From assembly GCF_014652435.1 (NCBI RefSeq), contig NZ_BMYU01000002.1:434001-498000 (forward strand): DNA of 64,000 bases, in the 5' to 3' direction. Shown piece by piece: positions 24,835 through 32,547 of the stretch (its first letter is position 1; each line of letters opens with the position of its first letter). Made by a program: the position numbers and the translations under genes. Origin of the DNA: Cognatundibacterium squillarum (GTDB lineage: Bacteria > Pseudomonadota > Gammaproteobacteria > Burkholderiales > Burkholderiaceae_D). A model generated the notes under the pieces. It did not search any database, was not told the origin of the DNA, and saw only the letters and a program-made list of their open reading frames with translations.

Positions 24835-26529
24835 TTACGCTGCTGCCTGTATTTCTGGCTGCGGTATTTGCGCCGAAACTGCGGCAAACACAGCACTGAT
24901 CGCTGCCGCTTCGGTGTCCTGATGATGCGCCACACCGCAGGCAAAACCCTGATCGGTATGAATTTCAGCAATCACGTACACTTTGCCGTGCGCATTTTTA
25001 TCCGGCATCACAGTCCACTGCGCCGACTGCACCTTAAATCCGAGATTGTTCAGCATTTGCTGACAGGCGTCATGAAAGCCAGAGCCTGCCGCAATGACCG
25101 CTCGTGGCTGGCCGTGCAACAGCAGATCCGTACGCAACGATAATTGCGCGGCGTCTGATGGCGATGTTCTGTGATCCAGAACCTGATGTGCTTGATAAGC
25201 GAGATGATGTGGCGTTTGCAAATACACTTGCGAAAACACCTGAAAAACTGTGTCGGCACTGACTTCAGCGCCGGTGGCGTCTGCCACCTTTTGTACTTCG
25301 CGGCTCAGTGCGATCTGCATACGGCGTGGCAAACTGATGCCGTAAGCCTGCTCCAGCAAATAACTCATGCCACCTTTGCCGGACTGGCTGTTGACACGAA
25401 TCACTGCGTCATAACTGCGGCCGATATCCTGCGGATCGATGGGTAAGTAAGGCACTTCCCAGAACTGATCCGGTTGCTGCTGTGCAAAGCCTTTGCGTAT
25501 CGCATCCTGATGTGATCCTGAGAAAGCGGTATGCACCAGATCGCCCGCGTAAGGATGGCGCGGATGCACCTGAATGCGGTTAATACCTTCCACGACGGCG
25601 CGTACTGCATCGATGTCCGAAAAATCCAGTCCCGGCACAATGCCCTGGGTATACAGATTCAGGGCAAGCGTCACAATATCCACATTGCCGGTACGTTCAC
25701 CGTTACCGAACAGACAACCCTCAACACGGTCTGCCCCCGCCATCAGCGCCAGCTCAGCCGCAGCGATGCCGGTACCGCGATCATTATGTGGATGGACGGA
25801 CAATACGGTTTGTGCCCGTCGTTTTAAATGGCGGTGCATCCATTCAATCTGATCCGCGTAGACATTCGGCGTGGACACTTCGACTGTGGCTGGCAAATTA
25901 ATGATGATGTCCGTTTCGCTGTGGCGATCAGCACACCAGATATCACTGACGGCATCGCAGACTTCGAGCGAAAAATCCAGTTCCGCCATGCTGAAAGTTT
26001 CCGGCGAATACTCATAACGCCAGCTGGTTGCAGGCCGCGCATCCGTCAGTTCACGGATTAACTGCGTGCCGGTGCTTGCCAGCGCCAGAATTTCGGCACG
26101 GCTTTTTCCGAAGACGATACGCCGGAAGCTCGGAGAAACAGGGTTATACAAATGGACGATCACACTTTTCGCGCCCTCGACCGCATCAATCGTGCGCCGG
26201 ATCAAGTCTTCACGCGCCTGTGTCAGCACTTCTATCGTCACATCATCGGGAATATGGCCGCCGCTGATCAGTTCACGTACGAACTGAAATTCCGTGTCAG
26301 ATGCTGAAGGAAACGCCACTTCAATTTCTCTAAAACCGATCTGTACCAGCATCTTAAAAAACCGCAGTTTCTGCGCGATGCTCATAGGTTCAATCAGCGA
26401 TTGATTGCCATCACGCAAATCCGTACTCATCCATACCGGTGCAGCGGTTATACGTTGCGAAGGCCACTGGCGGTCCGGCAAATTCACTGTGGCGGCTGGT
26501 CGGTATTTTACGGATGGCGTTGTGATCAT
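24835..26529 (-). CDS. leuA: 2-isopropylmalate synthase
   Basis: This enzyme of 564 residues catalyses the first step of leucine synthesis, joining acetyl-CoA and 2-oxoisovalerate. Landmarks are 'WMSTDLRDGNQSL' (metal Asp), 'GFREIEVAFPSASDTEFQFVR', 'LSVHPHNDRGTG' (the HxH metal pair), and 'GCLFGNGERTGNVDIVTLALNLY'. The C-terminal 150 residues form the LeuA dimer regulatory domain for leucine feedback. It is the long type 2 LeuA form (about 560-580 residues), also found in actinobacteria and many betaproteobacteria. ATG 26529 gives the usual N-terminus 'MITTPSVKYRP'. The long leader upstream suggests attenuation control. Confidence 0.95.
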   Translation of the reverse strand: MITTPSVKYRPAATVNLPDRQWPSQRITAAPVWMSTDLRDGNQSLIEPMSIAQKLRFFKMLVQIGFREIEVAFPSASDTEFQFVRELISGGHIPDDVTIEVLTQAREDLIRRTIDAVEGAKSVIVHLYNPVSPSFRRIVFGKSRAEILALASTGTQLIRELTDARPATSWRYEYSPETFSMAELDFSLEVCDAVSDIWCADRHSETDIIINLPATVEVSTPNVYADQIEWMHRHLKRRAQTVLSVHPHNDRGTGIAAAELALMAGADRVEGCLFGNGERTGNVDIVTLALNLYTQGIVPGLDFSDIDAVRAVVEGINRIQVHPRHPYAGDLVHTAFSGSHQDAIRKGFAQQQPDQFWEVPYLPIDPQDIGRSYDAVIRVNSQSGKGGMSYLLEQAYGISLPRRMQIALSREVQKVADATGAEVSADTVFQVFSQVYLQTPHHLAYQAHQVLDHRTSPSDAAQLSLRTDLLLHGQPRAVIAAGSGFHDACQQMLNNLGFKVQSAQWTVMPDKNAHGKVYVIAEIHTDQGFACGVAHHQDTEAAAISAVFAAVSAQIPQPEIQAAA

Positions 26530-26617
26530 GGCTGTTCTCTGACGATCAGGATGCAGCAAGCCCTCAGCGATAGCTGATCCTGATTTTAAAATTAAATAAT
26601 TAAATTAAGATTTGTGG

Positions 26618-26660
26618 CGTCAGAGGCGACCGGCTGCCACGGGACACGAGGCCGGTCAGC
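26618..26660 (-). promoter_or_regulatory. Strong GC hairpin in the leuA leader
   Basis: On the minus strand GGCTGACCGGC pairs with GCCGGTCGCC, about ten base pairs with one bulge, immediately after the second leader peptide. An alternative GCCGGC within the peptide frame could compete for the same strand. There is no clean T-tract after it, so it may be an attenuator of another kind. Confidence 0.4.
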
Positions 26661-26748
26661 CGCGCGTTAGTCGTAGTGATGCGGACTTACGGCCGGCGAA
26701 GACGGTGTGCAGCAGAGAAACTGTCAGTAAGCTGAAAAAAATGATCAT
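26656..26748 (-). CDS. Putative leuA leader peptide 2 (30 aa)
   Basis: This is a 30-codon frame with AGGA eight bases before its ATG. It begins 'MIIFFSLLTVSLLHTVFAGR' and ends 'SASLRLTRG'. Six of its codons are Leu (TTA, CTG, CTG, CTG, CTA, CTA). The two CTA codons flank CGA, repeating the 'CTA CGA CTA' found at the end of the upstream peptide. Its stop lies at the foot of a strong hairpin, a typical attenuator layout. It is a hypothesis that it senses leucyl-tRNA supply. Confidence 0.5.
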   Translation of the reverse strand: MIIFFSLLTVSLLHTVFAGRKSASLRLTRG

Positions 26749-26761
26749 GTTGTTATCCTGT

Positions 26762-26857
26762 CAGTCACGCTGGTGACTGGATGAAACGCTATTGTGTACC
26801 GGGTTGGAATGGATTCCGGCTGGCGGAACCTGGTGAAGTGCAGGCACTTCAGACGAC
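26762..26857 (-). promoter_or_regulatory. Two small hairpins between the leader ORFs
   Basis: CAGTCACGCTGGTGACTG (26762-26779) and GAAGTGCAGGCACTTC (26836-26851) are both near-perfect inverted repeats with 7-bp stems. They lie between the end of the first Leu-rich ORF and the start of the second, on the leuA message. Confidence 0.5.
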
Positions 26858-26865
26858 GCAGCAAA

Positions 26866-26988
26866 TCAGCTTAGTCGTAGCGCTAGGATAACTAGTAGGG
26901 ATAGCAGCATCAGTGCGGAAACAGTCACAGCCAGCTGTTTGCCGGCTTCTGTTTGTTGCGCAACGGTGATGTGCTTTTGAGATTTCAT
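26866..26988 (-). CDS. Putative Leu-rich leader peptide 1 upstream of leuA (40 aa)
   Basis: This 40-codon frame ends 'VSALMLLSLLVILALRLS'. Eight Leu codons fall in the last 16 positions, six of them the uncommon CTA, with Val and Ile between. Rare Leu codons near the end of a short upstream peptide are a hallmark of leu operon attenuation. The predicted promoter puts the transcript start at or within a base or two of the ATG, so translation would be leaderless, consistent with no ribosome site. A small membrane peptide is the main alternative because the stretch is hydrophobic. Confidence 0.5.
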   Translation of the reverse strand: MKSQKHITVAQQTEAGKQLAVTVSALMLLSLLVILALRLS

Positions 26989-26995
26989 GTGATCT

Positions 26996-27024
26996 ACTGT
27001 AAATCGACTTTAAAAAACGGTCAA
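26996..27024 (-). promoter_or_regulatory. Sigma-70-type promoter for the leuA leader transcript
   Basis: On the minus strand TTGACC (27019-27024) and TACAGT (26996-27001) are separated by exactly 17 bp. The ATG of the 40-aa leader peptide follows seven bases later. Confidence 0.6.
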
Positions 27025-27073
27025 GAACTTTTTTCGAAAAGAGACATTTTTTTCATACGTAAAAACACGTAAA

Positions 27074-27108
27074 ATTATTTTATTAATATCCTTATTAATA
27101 AAAATAAT
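27074..27108. terminator. AT-rich inverted repeat after the nar operon
   Basis: ATTATTTTATTAATA and TTATTAATAAAAATAAT form a long AT-only inverted repeat around a three-base loop. It lies between the end of the nar operon (27136) and the leuA leader promoter and may act as a weak terminator or protect the promoter. Confidence 0.4.
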
Positions 27109-27135
27109 GCAGGAAATCAATGTTATCCGGAGTTC

Positions 27136-28404
27136 TCAGGTCTTTTGCAACACGCGGAATTTCCACAATACCCGCAACAATAATGCCCCCAGCCAGATCT
27201 GAGTGAATGCGAATCCCAGACCGGCAGCAACGCGCAGCTGCCCGGTCTGCAAAGGTATAGCAAGCAGTAACAACAAACAGACGATCTGCGCTTTCGCTTG
27301 CCAGCGTGCTTGCTTTACCGGCAACAGTATTTGCATAGGCGGAATCTTGCTACGCGCAGGTAAGCGTCTGCGTAAATGCAAAAATACCAGAAACGGTATG
27401 ATTTTGACCAGCATCGCATTCACCGGCAACCACACACCGCCAACCAGCACCAGCACACCGGCAAGCCATTGCCAGTTACTGTCGGTCAGCCAGTCGCAGT
27501 GCAAAGCAAACGTGATCATCGCTCCCGTGATCCAGCCAGCGCAGGCAAACAACCACAACAGGTAACCGGGATCATTACGCCGTTTCGCTTTTAACAAGGC
27601 CAGCAAAGACCAGCTTGCACAGACAATCACGGCAATGCTCATACACAACAGTGCAAACGTCTGCGATACGGGAAGCAGTAATAAAACGGAAGTCAGCCAG
27701 AAACTGGCAGGGAAGAGTTTTTGAAACCAGTGATGTGGGCGCGGTGTTTGCCAGAACATCGGCACCGTTGTCGAAGCGATTCCTGCCAGCAATGCTGCCA
27801 GCCAGGCGACACTGGCAACACCAACATGCACATTCAGTAACCAGCCTACTGACAAAGCAGGCAGCGCCAGATTGCCGAAAACGGCCGCCATCAGAACACC
27901 GGCAAACAGCACTACACATAAGGCCAGCGGGATATAGCGCAGCGTCAGCGTCGTGTTATCGACCACATCAACGCTGCGTACTGCTGCAAAGAACACAAAT
28001 ACGGTGACGCACAACAGAACACTACCGCTAACGGCGGCGAGCGAAAAAGCCGACTGCGTATGTTCCGTCATACCGCTGAAGCCTGCGATCACCGAAGCTG
28101 CTGTCAGCCAGCACAACGGCGCCAGCATGATGCGGATGATTCGTGGCGCACGCAGACGAACGGCGGCCACCACCGGCAGCAATTGCATCAGCGCACCCAG
28201 CATCACTGGCAACGCCACTGCCAGCATCATCCAGTGCACCAGCGCCAGCGTCAGTCCGGAAAACCGCTCAGGAAAACCCTGCGCCGGAGCAAATGCCAGC
28301 CAGATTCCGGCACCCGCACTCAGCAACGGTGCAGGCACCAGACAGAAAAACACGACAGGCGGATCCGGCGCCAGATCGTAACTGAGGGTTTTAGGCAGGG
28401 TCAT
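27136..28404 (-). CDS. Polytopic membrane protein of the nar operon
   Basis: This protein of 422 residues has about 12 hydrophobic segments. 'LVHWMMLAVALPVMLGALMQLLPV' and 'GWLLNVHVGVASVAWLAALLAGI' each place a His in a membrane helix, a pattern seen in heme-bearing NnrS-like or oxidase-subunit-I-like proteins. I cannot name the family with certainty. It is the last gene of the nar operon, 11 bp after the hemerythrin-like gene. The position implies a role in nitrate or NO metabolism, and an NnrS-type function is a reasonable guess. Confidence 0.7.
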   Translation of the reverse strand: MTLPKTLSYDLAPDPPVVFFCLVPAPLLSAGAGIWLAFAPAQGFPERFSGLTLALVHWMMLAVALPVMLGALMQLLPVVAAVRLRAPRIIRIMLAPLCWLTAASVIAGFSGMTEHTQSAFSLAAVSGSVLLCVTVFVFFAAVRSVDVVDNTTLTLRYIPLALCVVLFAGVLMAAVFGNLALPALSVGWLLNVHVGVASVAWLAALLAGIASTTVPMFWQTPRPHHWFQKLFPASFWLTSVLLLLPVSQTFALLCMSIAVIVCASWSLLALLKAKRRNDPGYLLWLFACAGWITGAMITFALHCDWLTDSNWQWLAGVLVLVGGVWLPVNAMLVKIIPFLVFLHLRRRLPARSKIPPMQILLPVKQARWQAKAQIVCLLLLLAIPLQTGQLRVAAGLGFAFTQIWLGALLLRVLWKFRVLQKT

Positions 28405-28415
28405 GCAACTGACAA

Positions 28416-28859
28416 TTATCCGGAACAGGTACAGCCGCCACAGCAGGCACTGCCTTCTGCTTTTGCGCCCAGTACCCGCTCGAGCATCGGATACAGGATA
28501 TTTTCTTCCTTCACATTATGCTGCTGCAGCAACACATTCAGCGTATCAATTGCAGCCAGCGCCTCTTCCATTTGTCCTGCATTCGCCGCACTGCTTGCCT
28601 GTGCTGCCATGTCACGAATATCGGCATGTTCAGTCCGCATCACCATGGTCGGGCCGCTTGTCATGCCGGTTTGCTTTTCAAAGGCAGGGAACCAGTCCTG
28701 CTCTTCCTCCAGCAAATGCCGGTTCAGCATATCGGAAAACCGGTTCAGCAATACCAGCGCTTCGGTCAGCTGACCATCGTTTAAGGCATTTTCTGCACGA
28801 TGCAATAATTCATCGCATTCGCGGTGTTCACTGACCAGATGCGGGATATCAGTTCGCAT
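28416..28859 (-). CDS. Hemerythrin-like (HHE) di-iron protein
   Basis: This protein of 147 residues has the four-helix HHE pattern: 'HLVSEHRECDELLH', 'RHLLEEEQDWFPAFE', 'TEHADIRD' and 'HNVKEENILYPMLE' provide the His/Glu iron ligands. The C-terminal tail 'GSACCGGCTCSG' is Cys-rich, so another metal or redox site is possible. Hemerythrin-like proteins bind O2 or NO and help repair iron clusters damaged by NO. It overlaps the end of the ppiC-like gene by 11 bp, showing tight coupling inside the nar operon. Confidence 0.88.
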   Translation of the reverse strand: MRTDIPHLVSEHRECDELLHRAENALNDGQLTEALVLLNRFSDMLNRHLLEEEQDWFPAFEKQTGMTSGPTMVMRTEHADIRDMAAQASSAANAGQMEEALAAIDTLNVLLQQHNVKEENILYPMLERVLGAKAEGSACCGGCTCSG

Positions 28860-29610
28860 ACGCTACTCCTGAAGACTGGGTCTGAAATTGCGGCAGAAAA
28901 TCTGCGCCGCGTATATCGGCTTGCCGGACCAGCTGACGCAGATATTCCTGCAAGGCTTGCTCAAAACTACGCTGCTGTAAGGCGGTGGCAATGGACGAAG
29001 CAACCAGTTCAAACGGTACCAGCACGCCATCGTCCTTATTTCCCAGCGCAACGATGTGTAAACCGAAGCGTGTTTCCACCAGCGCAGGTATCAGCGTTCC
29101 TGCTTCAGCTTTCCAGACGGCTGCATCAAACTCCGGCACCATTTGCCCCGGCGTCACCTGCCCCAGATTGCCACCCTGCTGCCCCGAGGGGCAGTTAGAC
29201 TGTGCTTTCGCGATGGCCGCAAACTGTGAGGGATCTGCCTGCAATACAGCCAGCTGCGCCAGCGCATGGGCACGCAGGGCTTCCAGATCAACCTGCGGTG
29301 TGACCTGATACAGAATGTGTGACACCTCGGCGATTTGTCCCTTGCGGAAATGCTGCGGAAAGCGCTGATAATGACTCAGGCATTCTTCCTGCGTTGGTTC
29401 CGGCACAAGTATCGCTTTATCCAGCAATGCGGAAATACGTGTTTCTTCGTCGCCCTGCAAACCCAGCTTATCGGCTTCCTGTTGCAGCACATTGCGCAGA
29501 ATCAGCGCAGTCATAGCGCTTTCCAGCGGATTCGGCTGATCCTGATGCAGCGGCAGCTCACGCTCCATGTCTGCATCGCTGAGTTCAATTCCATTGATCG
29601 TAACTGGCAT
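28849..29610 (-). CDS. PpiC-type peptidyl-prolyl isomerase of the nar operon
   Basis: This protein of 253 residues has a helical N-terminal half and a parvulin domain at about 95-200: 'AEVSHILYQVTPQ', 'FAAIAKAQSNCPSGQQGGNLGQVTPGQMVPEFDAAVW' and 'ETRFGLHIVALGNK'. These are the standard PpiC/NifM signatures. There is no signal peptide, so it should act in the cytoplasm. NifM-like isomerases next to narI occur in many betaproteobacterial nar operons and are thought to help the reductase mature. It lies nine bp after narI. Confidence 0.9.
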   Translation of the reverse strand: MPVTINGIELSDADMERELPLHQDQPNPLESAMTALILRNVLQQEADKLGLQGDEETRISALLDKAILVPEPTQEECLSHYQRFPQHFRKGQIAEVSHILYQVTPQVDLEALRAHALAQLAVLQADPSQFAAIAKAQSNCPSGQQGGNLGQVTPGQMVPEFDAAVWKAEAGTLIPALVETRFGLHIVALGNKDDGVLVPFELVASSIATALQQRSFEQALQEYLRQLVRQADIRGADFLPQFQTQSSGVAYAN

Positions 29611-29619
29611 GACGACTCC

Positions 29620-30303
29620 TCAGCGTGTACGAACCAGCTGCCAGGCACGGCGCAGGTAGGTGACCGAAGCAAAGCCACTCCATACGTGTACCAGACGGGT
29701 GAACGGGAAGATCACAAACAATGTCATGCCCATAAACAGATGTGCCTTGAACAGCAACGGCGCTTCTTCGATAAATCCTGCAGCATCAGCGCGGAAAGTG
29801 AAGATGTGTTGCGCCCAGCTCATAAACAACACCATCATATGACCGTCCAGATGGCTGGCAGAAACAAAGATCGTTGATAAACCCAGTGCCAGCGTGATCA
29901 GTATCCACAGCAGCAACACTTTATCGCCAAAGCGGGTCACTGCAGAAATACGTGCATCAGAAAAACGGCGATGCAACAGAATCAGCAAGCCGGTCAGACA
30001 CATCGTACCGAACACACCACCGGCGACCATCGCGATCATTTGCTTAAAGCCATGGCTGACACCGAGGCTGTCCCACACTGCAACCGGTGTCAGCAAACCC
30101 ACCATGTGGCCAAAGAATAAACCGATGATCCCGATGTGAAACAGGATATTGCCGGCACGCAAATTACCTGTATGCAGCATTTGTGAAGAATCGCTTTTCC
30201 AGGTGTATTGTTCACGCTCAAAACGCGCCAGACTGCCGAACAGGAAAATCGCCAGTGCGATATAAGGATAAATACCGTATAAAAACTGATGCAGGTAATT
30301 CAT
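29620..30303 (-). CDS. narI: Respiratory nitrate reductase gamma subunit (cytochrome b)
   Basis: This membrane cytochrome b of 227 residues has five membrane helices. His56 and His66 ('ILFHIGIIGLFFGH') and His188 and His206 ('LFKAHLFMG', 'RLVHVWS') match the four heme b ligands of E. coli NarI. It takes electrons from quinol on the periplasmic side and passes them to NarH. Its ATG overlaps the narJ stop (ATGA). Length and ligand spacing are fully standard. Confidence 0.96.
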   Translation of the reverse strand: MNYLHQFLYGIYPYIALAIFLFGSLARFEREQYTWKSDSSQMLHTGNLRAGNILFHIGIIGLFFGHMVGLLTPVAVWDSLGVSHGFKQMIAMVAGGVFGTMCLTGLLILLHRRFSDARISAVTRFGDKVLLLWILITLALGLSTIFVSASHLDGHMMVLFMSWAQHIFTFRADAAGFIEEAPLLFKAHLFMGMTLFVIFPFTRLVHVWSGFASVTYLRRAWQLVRTR

Positions 30304-30977
30304 GATGCGCTCCCGCGTTGTGTTGATTCAAAATTGGCGGCGGATTTCGGATAAAAGCGGACCACCTGCTCATCCTTACCCGGCCTCAGCAAAGGCTCGG
30401 TACCATCGGCACCGGGGCCGAATTTTTCCATCACCTCATCCATGTCGCGTACCGGCGGCATCGATTGCTGACGCGGTTCGACTTCGGTATACGCTGTCAG
30501 CACCAGTAAGACATTCGCGTAAGGTGACTGCACATCGCGCAGCCTTGCACCGATTGCTGCAATCACGTGGATGGCTTCGCCCAGCATAGGCTCGGCTTCC
30601 TCCGCCGGAATACAGCTGAGAAACTCCAGAAATAAAGGCAGGTAATCCGGAATTTCATTGCTGTCCGGCTCAAAGCCGCGGCGCTGATACTCTTGCAGCA
30701 AATCCACCATAGCCTGACCACGATCACGGCTTTCACCGTGAATATGTTCAAACAAATGCAAAGCCTGTGAAGGATTGCGGTCAAAGGTCGCCACATAGTT
30801 TTCCTGCAGCGTGATCAGATCATGTGCAGACAGATAATCCAGCAGCGGCGCTAATACTTCAGGCAAATCCACCGGTGCGTCCAGTGTCTGCACCACAGTC
30901 CGGATTTCAGGCAGGGCTGCCAGCATATCCGCTTCCGGATAGCTGAGCAGCGCTGAAATGACGCGGTAAATATTCAT
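30300..30977 (-). CDS. narJ: Nitrate reductase molybdenum cofactor assembly chaperone
   Basis: This TorD/NarJ-family chaperone of 225 residues holds NarG until the molybdenum cofactor and iron-sulfur clusters are inserted. It begins 'MNIYRVISALLSYPEADML' and carries 'ENYVATFDRNPSQALHLFEHIHGESRDRGQAMVDLLQEY' and 'NEIPDYLPLFLEFLS', both NarJ signatures. The ATG at 30977 has AGGAGG upstream. It lies 13 bp after narH and overlaps narI. The acidic C-terminal tail is ordinary. Confidence 0.95.
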   Translation of the reverse strand: MNIYRVISALLSYPEADMLAALPEIRTVVQTLDAPVDLPEVLAPLLDYLSAHDLITLQENYVATFDRNPSQALHLFEHIHGESRDRGQAMVDLLQEYQRRGFEPDSNEIPDYLPLFLEFLSCIPAEEAEPMLGEAIHVIAAIGARLRDVQSPYANVLLVLTAYTEVEPRQQSMPPVRDMDEVMEKFGPGADGTEPLLRPGKDEQVVRFYPKSAANFESTQRGSAS

Positions 30978-30990
30978 TTCAGCCTCCTGA

Positions 30991-32547
30991 TTAACCCTGA
31001 TCTGCCAGCGCTTTTTTGCGCGACTTCGGCATATCCACAAAAATCACACTGCCCTCTGCCTTGCGGCCGAACAGAGTGCCGTCGGATGTGCCACCACTGC
31101 AACCATTACCAAACGTGAAGCCGCAGCTGCCTTTTTCATTGAAGCTGTCTTCCACCATTTCTTTGTGAGAAGAAGGCACGACAAAGCGGTCTTCGTAATT
31201 CGCAATCGCCAGAATCTGGTACATATCTTCCACCTGTGCCGGTGTCAGGCCGGTTTGCTGCAGCAAGGCCACGTCAGTTTTGCCATGCACGCTTTGCTCG
31301 CGTTTGAATGCGCGCATTGCCAGCAGGCGTTCCAGTGCTTTCAGTACCGGCGCTTCATCGCCAGCCGTCAGCAGATTTGCCAGATAGCGCAGCGGAATAC
31401 GCAACGAAGCCACATCCGGAATAATGCCGTTCATTCCCATACGACCGGACTCAGCGGCTTTCTGAATCGGAGACAGCGGCGGGATATACCAGACCATAGG
31501 CAGCGTGCGGTATTCAGGATGCAGCGGGAACGCGATCTTCCAGTCCATCGCCATTTTGTACACCGGCGATTTTTGTGCGGAGATCAGCCAGCTTTCAGGA
31601 ATACCCTGTTCGCGTGCCATTTTCTGCACTTCCGGATCGTGCGGATTCAGGAAGCAATCCAGCTGCGCCTGATACAGATCACGCTCATCGGCAACCGAAG
31701 CTGCTGCTTCGATTTTGTCTGCGTCATACAGCAACACACCCAAATACCGGATACGGCCTACGCAGGTTTCCGAACACACCGTCGGCTGACCGGCTTCGAT
31801 ACGCGGGAAGCAGAAGGTACATTTCTCAGCTTTACCGGAGCTCCAGTTGTAATAAATCTTTTTATACGGGCAACCCGAGATACACATACGCCAGCCACGG
31901 CATTTATCCTGATCCACCAGCACAATGCCATCATCTTCGCGTTTGTAAATCGAACCGGACGGGCAGGATGCCACACAAGCCGGATTCAGACAGTGTTCGC
32001 ACAAACGCGGTAAATACATCATGAAGGTCGATTCAAAAGTGCTGTACATTTCCTTCTGCAAACCTTCGAACAAGGCATCTTTACTGCGCGCACTGAACTC
32101 GCCACCCAGATCGTCTTCCCAGTTCGGACCCCAGACGATTTTGTCCATCTTTTTACCGGTAATCACAGACACCGGACGGGCAGTCGGCGGCGTTTCTGAC
32201 AACGGCGCTTTTTGCAGATGTTCGTAATCAAACGTAAATGGCTCGTAGTAATCGTCAATCGAAGGCAGATTCGGATTCGCAAAAATGTTGGCCAGAATCT
32301 TCAGACGGCTGCCCTGACGCGGCTCCAGCTTACCTTCCGCATTGCGCTTCCAGCCGCCATTCCATTTTTTCTGGTTTTCCCATTCTTTCGGATAACCGAT
32401 ACCCGGCTTGGTTTCCACGTTGTTGAACCACGCGTATTCCACGCCATCGCGACTGGTCCAGACGTTTTTACACGTGACCGAGCAGGTATGGCAGCCGATA
32501 CATTTATCCAGATTCAGCACCATTCCGACTTGTGCACGAATTCTCAT
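30991..32547 (-). CDS. narH: Respiratory nitrate reductase beta subunit
   Basis: This iron-sulfur subunit of 518 residues carries electrons from NarI to NarG. Its Cys clusters are 'CIGCHTCSVTCKNVW' near the N-terminus, 'CEHCLNPACVASCP', and 'CRGWRMCISGCPYKKIYYNW' followed by 'EKCTFC'. The Trp in CRGW replaces a Cys, as expected for the [3Fe-4S] cluster. The ATG overlaps the narG stop (ATGA). Length and motif order match E. coli NarH closely. Confidence 0.97.
   Translation of the reverse strand: MRIRAQVGMVLNLDKCIGCHTCSVTCKNVWTSRDGVEYAWFNNVETKPGIGYPKEWENQKKWNGGWKRNAEGKLEPRQGSRLKILANIFANPNLPSIDDYYEPFTFDYEHLQKAPLSETPPTARPVSVITGKKMDKIVWGPNWEDDLGGEFSARSKDALFEGLQKEMYSTFESTFMMYLPRLCEHCLNPACVASCPSGSIYKREDDGIVLVDQDKCRGWRMCISGCPYKKIYYNWSSGKAEKCTFCFPRIEAGQPTVCSETCVGRIRYLGVLLYDADKIEAAASVADERDLYQAQLDCFLNPHDPEVQKMAREQGIPESWLISAQKSPVYKMAMDWKIAFPLHPEYRTLPMVWYIPPLSPIQKAAESGRMGMNGIIPDVASLRIPLRYLANLLTAGDEAPVLKALERLLAMRAFKREQSVHGKTDVALLQQTGLTPAQVEDMYQILAIANYEDRFVVPSSHKEMVEDSFNEKGSCGFTFGNGCSGGTSDGTLFGRKAEGSVIFVDMPKSRKKALADQG

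Noticed and set aside
28060-28773. A 237-codon plus-strand frame opposite the nar accessory genes
   Set aside because: It is antisense to the membrane protein and the hemerythrin-like gene, both of which have clear domain patterns and operon spacing.
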